DNA from: Bryum argenteum
Lineage: Eukaryota > Streptophyta > Bryopsida > Bryales > Bryaceae
Assembly (NCBI GenBank): GCA_037043015.1
Contig: CM073326.1
Coordinates: 11,354,345 to 11,418,344 of the forward strand
Direction: 5' to 3'
DNA length: 64,000 bases
Shown: positions 22,601-35,038 of the stretch, piece by piece
How positions within the stretch are numbered: position 1 is the stretch's first letter
Layout of the letters: each line of letters opens with the position of its first letter
Notes under the pieces: generated by a model
Told to the model about the DNA's origin: nothing
What the model saw: the letters and a program-made list of their open reading frames with translations, nothing else
Database searches by the model: none
Made by a program: the position numbers and the translations under genes

Positions 22601-25600
22601 TTGAATCTTCAGTGATTGTTGGAATTTGTTCACTTGCTTAGTTTTTAACTATCCATATCATGGTGTTGGTTCCGTGCTTTCACTTGCACTGTCTCAGAGT
22701 ACAATAGCTATTCAAGTAGAAGAGTTTCGATTCATTGTTGCTAGTTTACACCTGCTCGTTTCATGACGATATCATCCTCTTGTTTATTTCTGGCAGTCGC
22801 ACAATTGCCGTCCATCTGTTTGATCGTCTAGGCGATGAAGAACTTACGAATCGAGTGGAGGCATCTGCGCTCTTTGCAAAGCTCGGTACACCGTTCTCAT
22901 CGACCCTTGCAAACTTATTTTAAACTTCAATATTCTGATTGGTGCCAACTCAAAGAATGCTGTAGTGCTATGTTTTGATTTCTGCTATTGTCAATTACAG
23001 TGAAGATGGTTCGTCCCTAGAGTACACAGATAAGCTCTGAACTTACACATGCATGTGATGATTTTGGGGATTGTGCAGATCCATCTTTCACACTGGCACA
23101 GTTAATTCGATTAGTGTATTCACCAGATGCACGGAAGCGTTCAGCAGCAAGTTCAGCTGTAGAAGCTGTTTTGTGTGGCCATACCGACCAGTGCCGCTGT
23201 ATAATTGTGCTTCTCGATTGTCTCAGGTGCAAGAAATATCTGATCTGCAGTTACTTCCTTGCTATAGTATACAACTATAAATTGTGTAGCATGACATTTT
23301 ACTCTGGAAGTAATAGTCATTTCTAAATTGAAATGTCTTCCTAAATCAACGATATTGTGCTGATTCCCTGAACCAAATAGAAACTTGCCAACTGAAATTT
23401 AAAAGTCGAGTGGGAACTTACTTTCAGTAGAGTGAAGGAAGCCATCAAGTGATTGATAGGGCCGGGTCTTCCTTTTTAACTAGTATTATCAGTGCATCCT
23501 TTTTCCTAACTATCATCTGGTTTACAGGGACTTGATGGCAGAGACTTCAGATGACAAATCTGGGGGATCTGAGAAAGGTACATGGATGTAGAGGGTTGTA
23601 TGAACCTGCCACCTTGTTTCGACATTTTCGTACATCTTATTTGAAGTACTTGTAATTTGAGCAGAATGTGAAGTCTTACTTTATGCCACATCTTAATCTT
23701 ACTTGATTGGTTCTATTGTGGTATTATTTCTCTCCTTCATTTCTGCATCTTATGTTTGAGACTGGATGCAGGAAAGGCTTCTTTGGATCTTGACCGAGTC
23801 TTATCCTCAGTACCCGCCTGGGCATCGAAGGTAGGCTTTTTCTCGGATCATGCTGCTAAATAATCACCCGACGAAACTCAATATTATCAGCTATGCCGAA
23901 CTGTACATACAGAAGTGTCTGCTTTTTGTATTATGTGGTATTATGTGGATGGATGAAGAACACAAAGTTTCCATGATCCGCTAAAACGAGAAAGCTCGAA
24001 ATATTCATATGGCGACGACGACTATCGATTCTTAAACAACCGATATTTTCTACAGTTAACGCTTTTTCAGGTTTACGGACCGAAATCCTCTGAGGCCGGG
24101 CCTGCATGAACAAAATAAAATACTGATCATTTCGGAGTTGGCGTTATGCCACATTGTCTTCCATTCTTTTATTGGTTATGTCTGTAGGTAGATCTGGTAA
24201 GGCTCAATACAATCTTTTCAAGCTTGTTTGAGGTGCTCTGGATTGATGAGCTTTTCATCTGTACTTTGCGATCAGATTGAGAACTGGCAGCCTGTGATTG
24301 AAGCGATTATGGACAAGATGTACACCGAGGCATCAAATCCTGTGATTCCGAGATTCTTGAGTCACATCAGCGACCAGTTAGCGGACATGCCAAATCTAGT
24401 CTTTCCTACAATTCTTCGACGATTGACTGATCAGCCAACGTAAGTCCTTGCCTACTCAAGTGCCTGAAGACTTCAAATTGTAGCTTTTAGCTGTTAAACT
24501 GCTGGGACTCCGCTAGTAACACGCTGCTCCGTTTGGTGGTCAGAATGAGTGAGGAGGTTCTCACCAATGCCTCTGCTACCGACGATGCTCTTGCCGAGTT
24601 GCTCTTCCAGCGCCTCAGTCCGATGCTTGCTCTTAGAGTACTTCCTTTAAAAGCCTTCAATCGCTCTAATTCGAAGGAGTTGTACGGTGGTAGCAGAGCG
24701 TCAGGTCAGAAGAGACTCTTATTCGATGCCATCAACTTATTGCTGTATTTCTTGTTGGAATGTCTCTGACTCAAGCTGGACTACCTTATTGTTGCTCATT
24801 GCAGGTGAAGGTGAAGACCAAGAAAGTGCTCTTTCAATCGCAGATCTCTTGCTTGAAAGGTATATCAAGCTGCGAGATGGTCATATATGTCTTCTGTCCT
24901 TGGAACTGAATATATTGAGGTCACCATTTTATTCTCACTGTTGCCGACTGTAATCTCTATCGCACTCTCAGGATGACCAACATTTGGGAGCTTGACGATG
25001 TTCGCAAAATTGCTGCAGAGCTTACCGGTCGCCTTCGTCCTGATGTGAGCCTCTTTCCCGTTTCTGCTAGATTCATGATCACATACATCTTATAGATCTG
25101 GTCTTGTTCATTTTATGTAAGAATCATAGGTAGCTTACTCCACAGAATCACTAATTCGTATGTGTTCGGCAGGTTATGTTGCGATCAATGTCTGCATCAT
25201 TAGAGAAAGCTGCCCGAGAGATCAATACTGTTATAGCCAAGGCTTGTTTATTTGCCCTCTGTACATCACTCATGGTAAGTTTTCAGCATCAAAGTTGCTT
25301 TCATTGACGAACAATTTGTTTGTTAGTACGACTACATAACAAAACTCTGTCTCTCTCATCAACTGATTCTATTACCCACCTTCGAAATATGATGCAGATT
25401 CGAGGCAAAGAGACTCTTGAACACCCTTTGTTAGACCAGGTTCGGAAGTCATTATCAAGCATCATACTCTGGTCGTCTAAATTTACTAGCGGTACGTCAA
25501 CATTGCTTGTCATCTTTCTCAACGGGATGTGTGTTCTTTTATTTCCTCTTACATGCAAGCAGAGCCAGTTTTGTTCATCCATATCACCAAATCTGAAGGG

Positions 25601-26839
25601 GTTTAATCGCAAAAGTTGATTATGTTCTTTGATACTTGAGCAATCTTCACTCGTAGAGGATTGAAGTGGAGGAGATGTTTGCAATTGCAGGGTCGAAGGA
25701 AATGGCGAAAGCGCAACATGGTTGCATCGACTGTTTTGCAGCAATGATTTGTGCAGAAGTAGGCACTTTAGGCATAGTCAACCCATTGCCGTCCAAGCCT
25801 AAGCAGAAAATGAAGAAACTAATTGAAGAGATTCCGGAAGGGGAGTGGACAAGTCATGCAAAAGGTGCACTCAGCTTTTCTCTCTTCTAGTTCGTGTTCC
25901 TTAACGATTGTAAATTTTATCATCTCAACGTTCCAAAGCTGTAGACCGACTATGAGAGTTCGCAAGTCCTTCACTGATATCTGTAGCCATTGCTAATGTG
26001 AAGCAGGTAGAAAAGAGCCGCAGAGAAAGTGGAACATTCTCTCTTCAGTGGTTGAGTGTGTGATAGGTGATCAGCCACTCACTCCAATTGCTGCTACACT
26101 GGGATTCTCAAAGGTCGAGAAAGGTAGTATAATCAACCCATCTCTTCCATTCCTCCTGTTGTAAACAATTTAACAAAGCCAATGCTACTTGATGGCTGCT
26201 GTTACAGGAAGTGGAGAATCCCAAGTGGCTCCGGAAGTCTACCGAGTATGCATGGCCAATGTCCTGATCAGCAGTGCCCAAAAAATTTCTGCTAGTGTTC
26301 GACTTGCATTTGCCAAGGCTGTGGTACCACCAATCATGAACTTCATTCAGGTATGCTATTTCCCATCAAAATCATGCACCTTTCTTTGCTATGTCCTCAT
26401 CAAGATGTTGCGGATGCAGATAAGCTCCGCTCCGAGGCTACGGGCAGCTTGTTTTCAAGTCCTTTTCACTTCGGTTTACCATCTCAAAGGACCAGCTATA
26501 GTACCATTTGCAGCTGATCTGCTAAACCTCTCGATTGCTACCATCGGCGGCCGTTACTCAACAGAGGTAATATATCATCGTGCTATCGATTGGAGTATTT
26601 GGTCAGATAAGGGTATTCTGATGGGAGTTATATTGTGTTGGAATGCGCAACAGGAGCGGACTGCAGGTACGAAGGTACTGGCGTCGTTGTTAGCGAGCGA
26701 AGAAAGCGTGCTCAAAGAAATAGCTCCCTATATTGAAGATGCTTGCCGGGCAGTGGCCACTGTGGCCAATATGGATTCGTCTCCTCAGCTGCGAGCATTG
26801 TGTGAGCAGCTGCTGGCTTGCATGACCAAGAGACAGTAG
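19675..26839 (+). CDS. ARM/HEAT-repeat solenoid protein, 27 exons, about 1174 aa
   Basis: Splicing by GT/AG sites with frame continuity gives one open protein from MFPALKFDEE to ACMTKRQ and TAG. Exons: 19675-19855, 19950-20050, 20130-20331, 20490-20583, 20749-20954, 21037-21131, 21263-21464, 21530-21666, 21747-21920, 22092-22273, 22438-22581, 22797-22885, 23079-23226, 23528-23577, 23772-23830, 24188-24232, 24276-24439, 24544-24704, 24805-24859, 24972-25044, 25173-25274, 25398-25491, 25691-25864, 26007-26123, 26208-26350, 26420-26566, 26654-26839. The product is almost all paired amphipathic helices typical of HEAT/ARM repeats (for example SIRRALTALLEHVESKL, DPLQRRNGLDVLTELVVV, LRAACFQVLFTSVYHL). 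A low-complexity linker (PPATPTQTPTEKQE) follows roughly residue 220. There is no signal peptide or TM segment. Such proteins usually act as scaffolds. The C-terminal arrangement is reminiscent of the TANGO6/RTP1 type, but I cannot confirm that, so no function is assigned. Confidence 0.85.
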
Positions 26840-28797
26840 TTATGAACCCTTGTGGTCCTAGCTAGGCTCTCACACGGTAGGTTGGTGTTGATTGCTCCCC
26901 TCTCAAACCTTTGTTGGAATTTGGTTCCCTTATAATAGGTTGGAAATTGGTTAAGCATTCAGAAAGTGACTTCATTAACAAGCTCATATTATTGAATATG
27001 TTTGTGATATTGTTTTTCTCTTACTTTTCGATGCATCTCAATTCTAAATGTTATGCTTGTGGTCTTAGAGACAAAGGTTGGCGGTTTGCTTTGTCTCTAA
27101 CTTCAAGATTGGAACCTGGTTAGATCCAAGAAAGCCAAAATGGCTCTTTGGGGATTTTCGAAGGGAAAAAATCATCCATGTTTGATCATTATAATCTCAC
27201 AAATGAAAAAAGAATAAATGGTTCAATCTTGACATGAGAGTAAAATGACAAGCTAACTTCATGATTTTACTGTTGAATCTTCTAAATAATACTTGGATTG
27301 AGTTTTATTGAGCATGAAGTAGACAAAGGTTATGTTTTGTAGTTTACGCAATTTTAACTTCAAGAATCTTCAAGGGTTAAGCATTTATGTATGAAGAGAC
27401 TTCATCAACGAGCTCATGGTGTTGAATGTGTTTATGATTTTATTCTTTTTCTTTATTTTTGATGCATCTCCATTCAAGTTCACTTCGGTTTGGCAACATT
27501 AGGAAAGAGGTCTTATTTATTTCTCACATTAGGAAAGTAATGTGAAGGTTTTGTACATGTGTTGATGTATTTTGTATGTTTACTATTGTTTGGGTTCTAT
27601 GATATATAGAGCTTAAATTTTGCCCCCCATGACTTTGACGAGGGGCAAAGTTTGATTTGTGTAGATGCTAAATTTACTATGCTTGTATATGTACGAGAGA
27701 TTTTATGAGATGTTGGTCTATATCTACATGTGTCGTGCCTTAAAATGAGATGCTGAAAAGAGAGATTTTATGAGATGTTAGTCTATATCTACAAGCGTTG
27801 TGCAGTAAAATGAGAAGCTGAAAAGATGTTATTTATCAGGGGAATTTTCATAGGGGGAACACATTCGTAAAATATTCTTAGATAAGGGAGCAATCCCAAC
27901 ATATTTGCAAAGAGGGGAAGGAAAAACATCTCAATGTCGATTCAAAAGTAGGAAGATGAAGTTGCATACTAGCTTCAATCTACTAAAATGCATGCCTTCA
28001 TCTCATTAGCTTCAACATGTTTATTAGTGATGAGAAAAGAAAATAATAAATTATTATTTTTATTCCCCCGCAAAAAATTGAAATCCTTCCATTATTTGGA
28101 AACATTTTGACAGATAAGGGAGCAATCCCAACTTTTTGCTTTTATCATCGTACTAACTCATCTAGATTAGAATATTGACCTTTTATTCTCAAACTAAGAT
28201 TAAAATTGTACGTAGAAGAATTTACAAGATAATTGAAGAGCTTGTACAAATGGGAAATCATTTAAGATAGAAGAACCTACACCCAAATACTCTCTCTTTA
28301 ACGGGAGAGGTTTTTTTAAAAAAATTCTACTTGTTTTTAGATTTCCCCATCCTTGCATATACCTTGCGCGTACAGAAGTAAATTATCTCGATATAGGTTA
28401 GGTTATACGAGGTACTTTTAAAATTTGCAAAAGAGTTGTCAAAGTGCCTTGAAATTTCACAAAAATGCTGGAAGTTCATCTTTTCTAATTGCTGATTAGT
28501 GAAAAATAGTCAACCACACGTGTTGTCACTTGAAGTGTAGTGAATGCCACAAGAGTTCAATAACGGGTGTCTCTACCTTAAATGGGTTCAAAAGCATATT
28601 ATATGGGAATTATAAGACCTAAAAAGTGTTTCTCTTTGAACAAAATCAAATCTTCCACAAGTTTAAATGAATCACAACCTTTGAGATCACCTTTATGATT
28701 TTTATAAAATGCAAAAGATTAGTTATCAAGGATCAATCCCTCTAACATGTTTTAAACATATGGTCCTTCAATTTATGAATATGATATAAGAAGAGGA

Positions 28798-28800
<3 letters not shown>
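26840..28800. other. No supported gene
   Basis: This holds the 3' untranslated region of the ARM/HEAT gene and then AT-rich DNA. A block around GAGATTTTATGAGATGTT (near 27700 and 27763) is repeated once with ATCTACA..TGTGC nearby. Nothing else was recognised. Confidence 0.45.

Positions 28801-28866
<66 letters not shown>
28800..28866. repeat. (AT)n microsatellite
   Basis: About 33 uninterrupted AT dinucleotides. Confidence 0.95.
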
Positions 28867-28869
<3 letters not shown>

Positions 28870-29160
28870 AATTATAATAATGAATATTGCATTATTATAT
28901 AATTTAAATGATATTCTATATTTGAAGAAGCACCGTGCTATTAAGTTTTAAACCATCAAATTATCGTTGTAAAAGAATCAATACGATTATATACGTATTT
29001 AGTATGTAGGCATTACAATGTGGCCTAGTGGTTGCAACGCCACTTTCATTATTCAACGTTGTAGCATTTTAATTACCCAACATTACATTGGCGTTAACCA
29101 ACATTGAGTAATGAGTTAAGTCAAGATACAAAATGTTCATTACCTAACGTTTAGTACTTA

Positions 29161-30093
29161 GAGCATCTTCAATGCAATGCGAGAAGGCGGCTATGACATC
29201 ACGACATCTCCGGAGGTGAAGCGGCAGCGTGCGCTTTAAATGGCCCTCTAAATGCGCGAGATCACCTACAATGTGGCGAGCCCTATTCTTCTCGTCTCGA
29301 TCACGCACTTGATAGCCTCAATGTGTTAACAAAACGTCCAAGGGCAATCTGGTTTGCTTGGTACATCTCTCTTTCGCTAGAGCCATGCATCTCTAGATTG
29401 ATTGCTATTTGCTTGATCGATTGAAAATTCTAGGTTAAGCATTTTCAGGGTTAAGCATTTCAAGGTGAAACATTTTAGAGTGAAGTATTTCAGGGTAAAG
29501 CATTTTAGGGTAAAGCATTTCAAGGTTAAGCATTTCAAGGTTGTATGAAATGAAAGGAAATTGACAACTCCAGGATGGTAGCACCTACGCTTCAAGGTTG
29601 AAAACTCTGAGTAATACTTTTGAAGTTTCAATCGAGTGGTCAAACGTCGTAGGCGGCTCCATCATATTTGTGAGATACTTACTTAGTGAGATTATATTAT
29701 AGGTACTAGATAGATAGAAACTCCGGTCCCTTTCTAAGGGGCCGACGTGAATGAAGTGTCCGTTCGTAATGCTAATATCCTTGATGGCCACCGGACAAAG
29801 AGAAATCGTTATAGGTACTACATATACCGGTGCTCGGCTCCTAATCACATGCTTTGAATGTTGACACGGTAGTTCACAATATTTTAATACGCAACACATT
29901 ATAGTGGGCGCAAGCGAGAATGTCAAATTGGCAGCGTATGTGGTCCACACAAGTTATTTCACGGGGCCAAATCTGCTTCTAGCGGTGCCATGTTAGCGTT
30001 GGAGAGAAAAATACTTAACAGAGTTCTTGGGAGAAGAGCGACAATATTTATGACGGGCTTGTACCCTTTCATGCGGCCTATTGAAGATGCTTT
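29161..30093. mobile_element. Possible 933-bp element with GAGCATCTTCAATG ends
   Basis: The left end GAGCATCTTCAATGC and the right end, read in reverse complement as AAGCATCTTCAATAGG, are inverted copies and resemble GAGCATCTCCAA-type termini common in plant DNA transposons. The segment cuts a repeat array, as an insertion would. No clear target duplication is seen. Frames at 29377-29950 (minus) show no transposase motif. Confidence 0.45.
29428..29542. repeat. 15-bp minisatellite
   Basis: About seven imperfect units of roughly AAGCATTTCAGGGTT. The unit length is a multiple of three and produces a repetitive LKCFT frame on the minus strand that should not be taken for a gene. Confidence 0.8.
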
Positions 30094-30547
30094 TGATATG
30101 ATTTAGTAGCCTACATCAATGCATCCATTACCCCAACGTTTACTTCGTAGTATTTCAATCGCCCAAAATTACGTTGACGTTTACCAACGTTGCATTGTTT
30201 ATCAAATCAAAGTACAAATGTAACGTTTATTATCCAATGTTCCGTACTTGGTAGTGTTTATTAACCTACATCAAAGCGTTCATTATCCGATGTTCAATCC
30301 TTCGTGGTGTTTAGTGACCTACATCAAGTTTATCGATCACCTAACGTTTAATTACCCAACATTACGTCGGCGTTATTTGATACTCATTTACGTTAGCATT
30401 CAAACGTCAACCATCCAACGTTGCTTAGTGTCTATTAAGCAAACATACAATACTTCAACATTCACATTACATTACTTCACATTCATAATCCAACGTTCAC
30501 TGTTGTCCCCCGTTCAAAACTTCAACTATGTAACGTTCACTTAGGGC

Positions 30548-30711
30548 CGGTTTACACTACGGTGGCGAAGGCCTCCGGTCGGTCAAGAATGCTTGGCCAA
30601 GACATTGTTATATGAGGCAAATGGTGGATGTGCCGGAGAAGAATCAAATGCAATAAACAATTTCTCAAGGAGTCTTGACCGGTTGTAGTCTAAACACCTA
30701 GAGGAAAAGTT
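30548..30711. mobile_element. Short possible Tourist-like element
   Basis: The left end GGGCCGGTTTACACTACGG resembles the A and G family ends. The right end, GACCGGTTGTAGTCTAAACACC, is only a partial inverted match. The interior is non-coding. Confidence 0.3.
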
Positions 30712-31112
30712 TAGCAGTGATGTTCACCAGAGAAGTCCACCGGTGAAGAGAAGTTCACTTAATGGTGAAGATTTTTTGTGATCAAAATCATAATTCTCTA
30801 CACTCACATTGTATGAAAATACATCAACAAATTTTTCTTTTCATAAAAACCAATATGCATATGTATGGCAAATTGAGTAAACTTCAAGTTGATTTTATTA
30901 TTAACTTGTGCCGTATACTAATAATTTTTAAGGTTCATTTTTACTTTAAATAGTAGAAAAACATGTCATGGTCATATCATGTTCAATGTTATTCATAAAT
31001 AGTAATGTAGAGCTTGATATTTATTAACAAAGCATTCAAGACGTCAAAATTCCCAATGTTCAATTACCCAAAGTTACCCAACACGTTCATTACCCAAATT
31101 CACTACTTACTA

Positions 31113-31276
31113 CAGTGGTACTTGGATAAGATCAACCTTGTTAATATCAACGTCTAGTTAAGAATGTTGTCCGTGTCCCTTTATTATGCAAAGAGGCATT
31201 GTTTCGTTATGGTCAACGCTTGGATAATATCAACGTTTTTGTCTCCGAAAACGTTTATCTAATCCAAGCACCACTG
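31113..31276. mobile_element. 164-bp TA-flanked MITE, pogo/Tc1-like ends
   Basis: The left end CAGTGGTACTTGGATAAGAT and the right end, read in reverse complement as CAGTGGTGCTTGGATTAGAT, differ at two positions. TA flanks both sides (31111-31112 and 31277-31278). CAGTGG..TTGGATAA ends beside TA fit the pogo branch of Tc1/mariner. It sits within the AACGTT array and has no coding capacity. Confidence 0.7.
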
Positions 31277-31330
31277 TAGTACTTATTAACCTACATCAAC
31301 TTCATCCATTACCTAACATTCAATTACCCA

Positions 31331-33420
31331 ACGTCATGTTGGCGTAGTAGAAATCACACAAATCCGAACTCTTGCTTAAATGATTAAGGATAAATTATAA
31401 AACCCTCATGATAACTCAATAAACTCATAATTTAGAAACTCATTTCAAGATATTTATAATACATAATATTTCACATGCCATTCTTATTGTCAAAGAACGG
31501 CCTTTATATCTCAATTTCACCACACCTCCTTGTGAATTTTCAAGCATTTCTTTGGGTTTTCTAGGCTACATGAGGGTATTAAAATTGCATAGAGATGTTC
31601 CTTGTTCACCTAGGAACAAGAATGTGAAGAGCCGCAGTTCAAAGTTTACTCTTAAAATTGGTTTTCCGGACTTGCGAAAAACTTCAAACCCATTTTGCAA
31701 CAAGGGAAAGGAAAAACTTTATCCTCCACTTTGAATGGTACCATCTCACAGTCAATAAGTTTGAATGGTACAATCTCACAGTCAAATTTGAAGCTAAGAT
31801 TTGGTACACACGTACATGGACAAATTAGGTACAAAGATCTTACGGTTACATACTTGACATTACGTCCAAAGCTTATAATGTTCATCATGCATTTGAAAGA
31901 GGGCGGTCTCAAGGGCTTTTGGGTGTTTTGACGCCTTTCAGCTATATGGGTTTACCCAGGAAGGTCCCGCGGAAGGCGTAGATTAGTGGCCGTTGAGCAC
32001 GCAATACATCTTGCTCTTTAAATTTAGGAGGGAATCCAACCGTATGGATGTGACAATTAATGTGTACTGTGTTCGGAGAATTTTATGAGGAATGATCAAT
32101 CCTAAGGTTGTGGTGAGATTCTATGAGAAGAAACCATAAGATAGTGAGTTTACAAAGGCTACATGCTCTTGACATTTTTAAAAAAATTAAAATACCGGTG
32201 ACACCACGACACAATCCCAACATATGTTAATGATGTGCATGCCTCGTAATAATGTGGAGCCAATTGATTGCAATCCAAATCTGGCTTCTCCGACGTATGT
32301 CTACACGCTGAATCTAATTCCACACTAAAATCCTTGTAGATCACAAGGTATGTTGTAGAATGGGGCAAGCAATGTATCAATAAAAAGCTATTTGTTTAAA
32401 CTCAAACTTCCTTTCAAGAAAGACTCCCAGGTACGGACTAGGAAAAAAAAAAAAAAAAAAACACGATAATTGGCCAAAGGGGCACCCTTAAAATTCAACA
32501 AGTACCCTAAAAATCGAACAAGGTACGCTTAAAATCCAACAGGTACGCTTTCTCAAGTGTCTCATGGCCATTTTATTCTTCCCCCTAACTCAAGTGTCCC
32601 ATTGCCAACTCTAAAGAACTTTATTTATTTTGAATACACGTGGAAAATGGCTAAGGGGTTGACTTCCATGACCCAAATAAAAAAAAAGTTTACCCACAAA
32701 ACCTCATTAATATTTTTTACACATAATCTCCTTTCCCTAATTACAACCAATCCATTATTTTTTCACCCATCAATGTAATAATCAATACAATCAACCTCAT
32801 TATTGTTTGGTGGGTTGTGGAGTAAAAAGTGAGCCCAGGAAGAGAAATTAATGCTGTAGGTTTTTGTTTATAAAATAATGAGCAATAGTATAAAAGGGTT
32901 GAAATTTGGGATGGAGTGTGGCAACCAATCTCACTCCACTTGCCCTCCTTCGTGTCAACATGGCACCTCACTCCACATGGTTCCATGTCAAAATGGCACA
33001 TGCAATGTTACCAATTCAACCAAATAGAAAAATATATCTCTTTAGAGTATATTGTCCTAGAATTTTTTTGCTTATTCCGTGAGGTCCTGATTGAGTCGAT
33101 TTGCTAAAGAAAGATATGTTGTTTTTACAAAAATTAAGACTTTAATTTAATTTATCTCAAGATCCATACGGTGAAATTTGATTAAAAAAAAAATTCGTTG
33201 GGTCGACTGATTAGATAATTTTAAACAAGATCGTATGGTTGGATTTCTCAAAATTAAATTTGAAAAGAATAAAAAAATTGGTACTCCAAAAGCGGAGAAG
33301 AGGACCCATTTGGGCCACCATCCATTACATCAAGGTGACTTCAAAAACTCACCTAAAGGACAACGACACGAACCCCCAGTACAATAGGAATGCACCCACT
33401 CTATATCATGGCCCTGCACT
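31331..33420. other. No supported gene
   Basis: AT-rich DNA containing a poly-A run at about 32440-32461 and small repeats such as TTGAATGGTAC (31730-31770) and AAAAT.CAACAGGTACGCTT (32515-32550). No domain or splice-supported frame was found. Confidence 0.45.
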
Positions 33421-33640
33421 AAATGCTGTATACCGCGCCCACCATATCGCATCCCCACGCTGTACATAACATACCGTGCCCGTTTTCTCGGTAATCAAAG
33501 CGAGTGCCGTTGCCGCTCCAGGGCTTTTAACGGGCGCAGTCTCAGGTGCAGTCAGACCGACTGTAATCAACTCTCACTATTTACCGTACCCACGCTATAT
33601 ATTATATGCCGTGCTTAATTTGTACCTCCCAACTTTTGGA
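33421..33640. repeat. Dispersed repeat related to 34695-34985
   Basis: Shared words include CATATGCCGTG or CATACCGTG, GCTCCAGGGCT or GCTCCAGCGCT followed by TTAA.GGG, AACGGGCGC and GCAGTCAGAC. The second copy overlaps the presumed promoter of the gene at 35967. Confidence 0.5.
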
Positions 33641-33987
33641 GCATGGCGTGTGTCCTAACTTGTCCCCCACTCATTATAATATAATTTCAGAAAACTGGAC
33701 TTGACCCCATGTAAAGCCCTTTGGGCCAAATTTAAGAATTGGAGCAATCACAAGAGAGGATATCACCATGACTTAGCCCCATCAATGACTTAGCCCCTTG
33801 TGTAAAGGGGCCTTTATTTCCCCTATTTCCTACCTAGCATGGGAAATTTATCTATCTAAGAATTAAGGATTTGTCATGCACCAGTAAATCAAATTCATTG
33901 ATGATATCCATTCGTGTGCGATACCAATTTACTGAAGACAAAGCCCTTCTTGTTGTGAATTGCAATAATGCAAAACACCTCTTTGTT

Positions 33988-34052
33988 GGGCTCTACCCTC
34001 CTCGTAGTGTGTCGGGCTCTACCCTCCTCGTAGTGTGTCGGGCTCTAACCTC
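33988..34052. repeat. 29-bp tandem repeat, about 2.3 units
   Basis: GGGCTCTACCCTCCTCGTAG recurs in tandem, separated by TGTGTC. It is small and isolated. Confidence 0.75.
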
Positions 34053-34137
34053 CACCGTTAGTGCATCCACGGCTATAATTATTTTTACATCCATACTCAT
34101 CAAGGGTTGCCCCATACATATTGCATCCCTATATCAC

Positions 34138-34572
34138 ACCGTAACACCATAGCTGGTTCGTTCTCTGTCGAACGAATAATTATGTTTTTTGAAAAAATAA
34201 GGTTCGTTTCTTGCAAATCGAATTTTTAAAAATTCATCTCTGTATTTATAGAGAAAAAAAAAATTGGGGCAGAGAAGGGGGTTTATTTGTGGATGGAGCT
34301 TCATAATGACAAGACTAAGCAAGACTTGAAATCAATAGATTTGGCAGCTACATCAATGGGACCATCGCATAGTTTCATCATTTATCCATTTTTGGAGGGC
34401 GGCAGAATAAGTCCACAATTCCTCCAGAATCATTATACTCTATTTTCTCAATTTTCGGTTTATATTGAGATTGTTTTTCCTGAAATTCGTTCTTGAAGGC
34501 ATGGAATTTCCGTTTTTTTTCGTTTGTTATTTTTGGAATTATTTAAGAAAGAACCAGCTATGGTGTTACGGT
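34138..34572. mobile_element. J element: 435-bp sequence with 25-bp TIRs
   Basis: The left end CCGTAACACCATAGCTGGTT and the right end, read in reverse complement, agree over the first 20 bases and continue with similar TTC..C sequence. The interior is AT-rich and non-coding. No obvious target duplication flanks it, so the superfamily is left open. Confidence 0.75.
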
Positions 34573-34623
34573 ATTGGATCATAAAATAAAACAAAAAGAT
34601 TGCCCACATACCTTGTCCTATTA

Positions 34624-34700
34624 AATTTTAACCCCTTCATCTAGGCTGCCCAAAATTGCAAAAGCCCACTTTGGGTTTCTTGAATATTAGAGGTGCTCAT
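34624..34700 (+). mobile_element. Partial TTAA-type remnant
   Basis: TTAACCCCTTCATCTAGG resembles the left half of the remnant at 5122-5184 (CCCCTCCATCTAAGG), followed by the shared word GCCCAAAATTGCAAAA or GCCCGAAATAGCAAAA. The right end has decayed. Confidence 0.4.
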
Positions 34701-34985
34701 TATAGTGTACCCCATATACTACACAACATATGCCGTGGACGCACTAACGGGCGCTGTCGCTGTCACTCTCACCTACTCTACAAGTCAAATGCCGTGTTCG
34801 GTAAACTGCCCCCCTACGCAATATAGCAAATGCCGTGCTCGGTAAAATGCCTCCTACGCAATATAGCAAATGCCGAGCTCACTATATAGTAAGCGCTACA
34901 CTAAATAGAATATGCCGTGGACGCTCCAGCGCTATTAATGGGAGTTGTGGCAGTGAAAAAGCACTCTGCAGCAGTCAGACTGGGA
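34695..34985. repeat. ATGCCGTG-rich repeat at the promoter of the secreted-protein gene
   Basis: CAATATAGCAAATGCCG occurs twice in tandem (about 34820 and 34859), and ATGCCGTG recurs near 34729, 34790, 34831 and 34912. The block resembles the repeat at 33421-33640 and ends where the GA-rich leader begins. Confidence 0.6.
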
Positions 34986-35038
34986 GAGAGAACGAGAGAG
35001 ACGAAGAGAGAGGGAGAGAGAAGGAAAGAGAAGAGGAG
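34982..35038 (+). promoter_or_regulatory. GA-rich tract near the presumed transcription start
   Basis: An almost pure GA stretch of 57 bases lies about 0.95 kb before the start codon of the gene at 35967. GA/CT tracts at core promoters and in 5' leaders are common in plants and are recognised by BBR/BPC-type factors. A CT tract follows at about 35321-35337. The link to this gene is inferred from position. Confidence 0.45.

Larger units (their letters stand above)
29040..31330. repeat. Diffuse AACGTT-type repeat array with insertions
   Basis: Variants of CATTACCCAACGTT and GCGTTTACCAACGTT recur irregularly at 29040-29160, 30115-30545 and 31020-31330. Units are about 30-45 bp and highly diverged, resembling a decayed satellite. 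Two elements interrupt it, at 29161-30093 and 31113-31276. Confidence 0.5.

Noticed and set aside
29585..29950. 121-residue minus-strand frame inside the GAGCATC-ended segment, possible transposase fragment
   Set aside because: No recognisable DDE or Myb/SANT motif.
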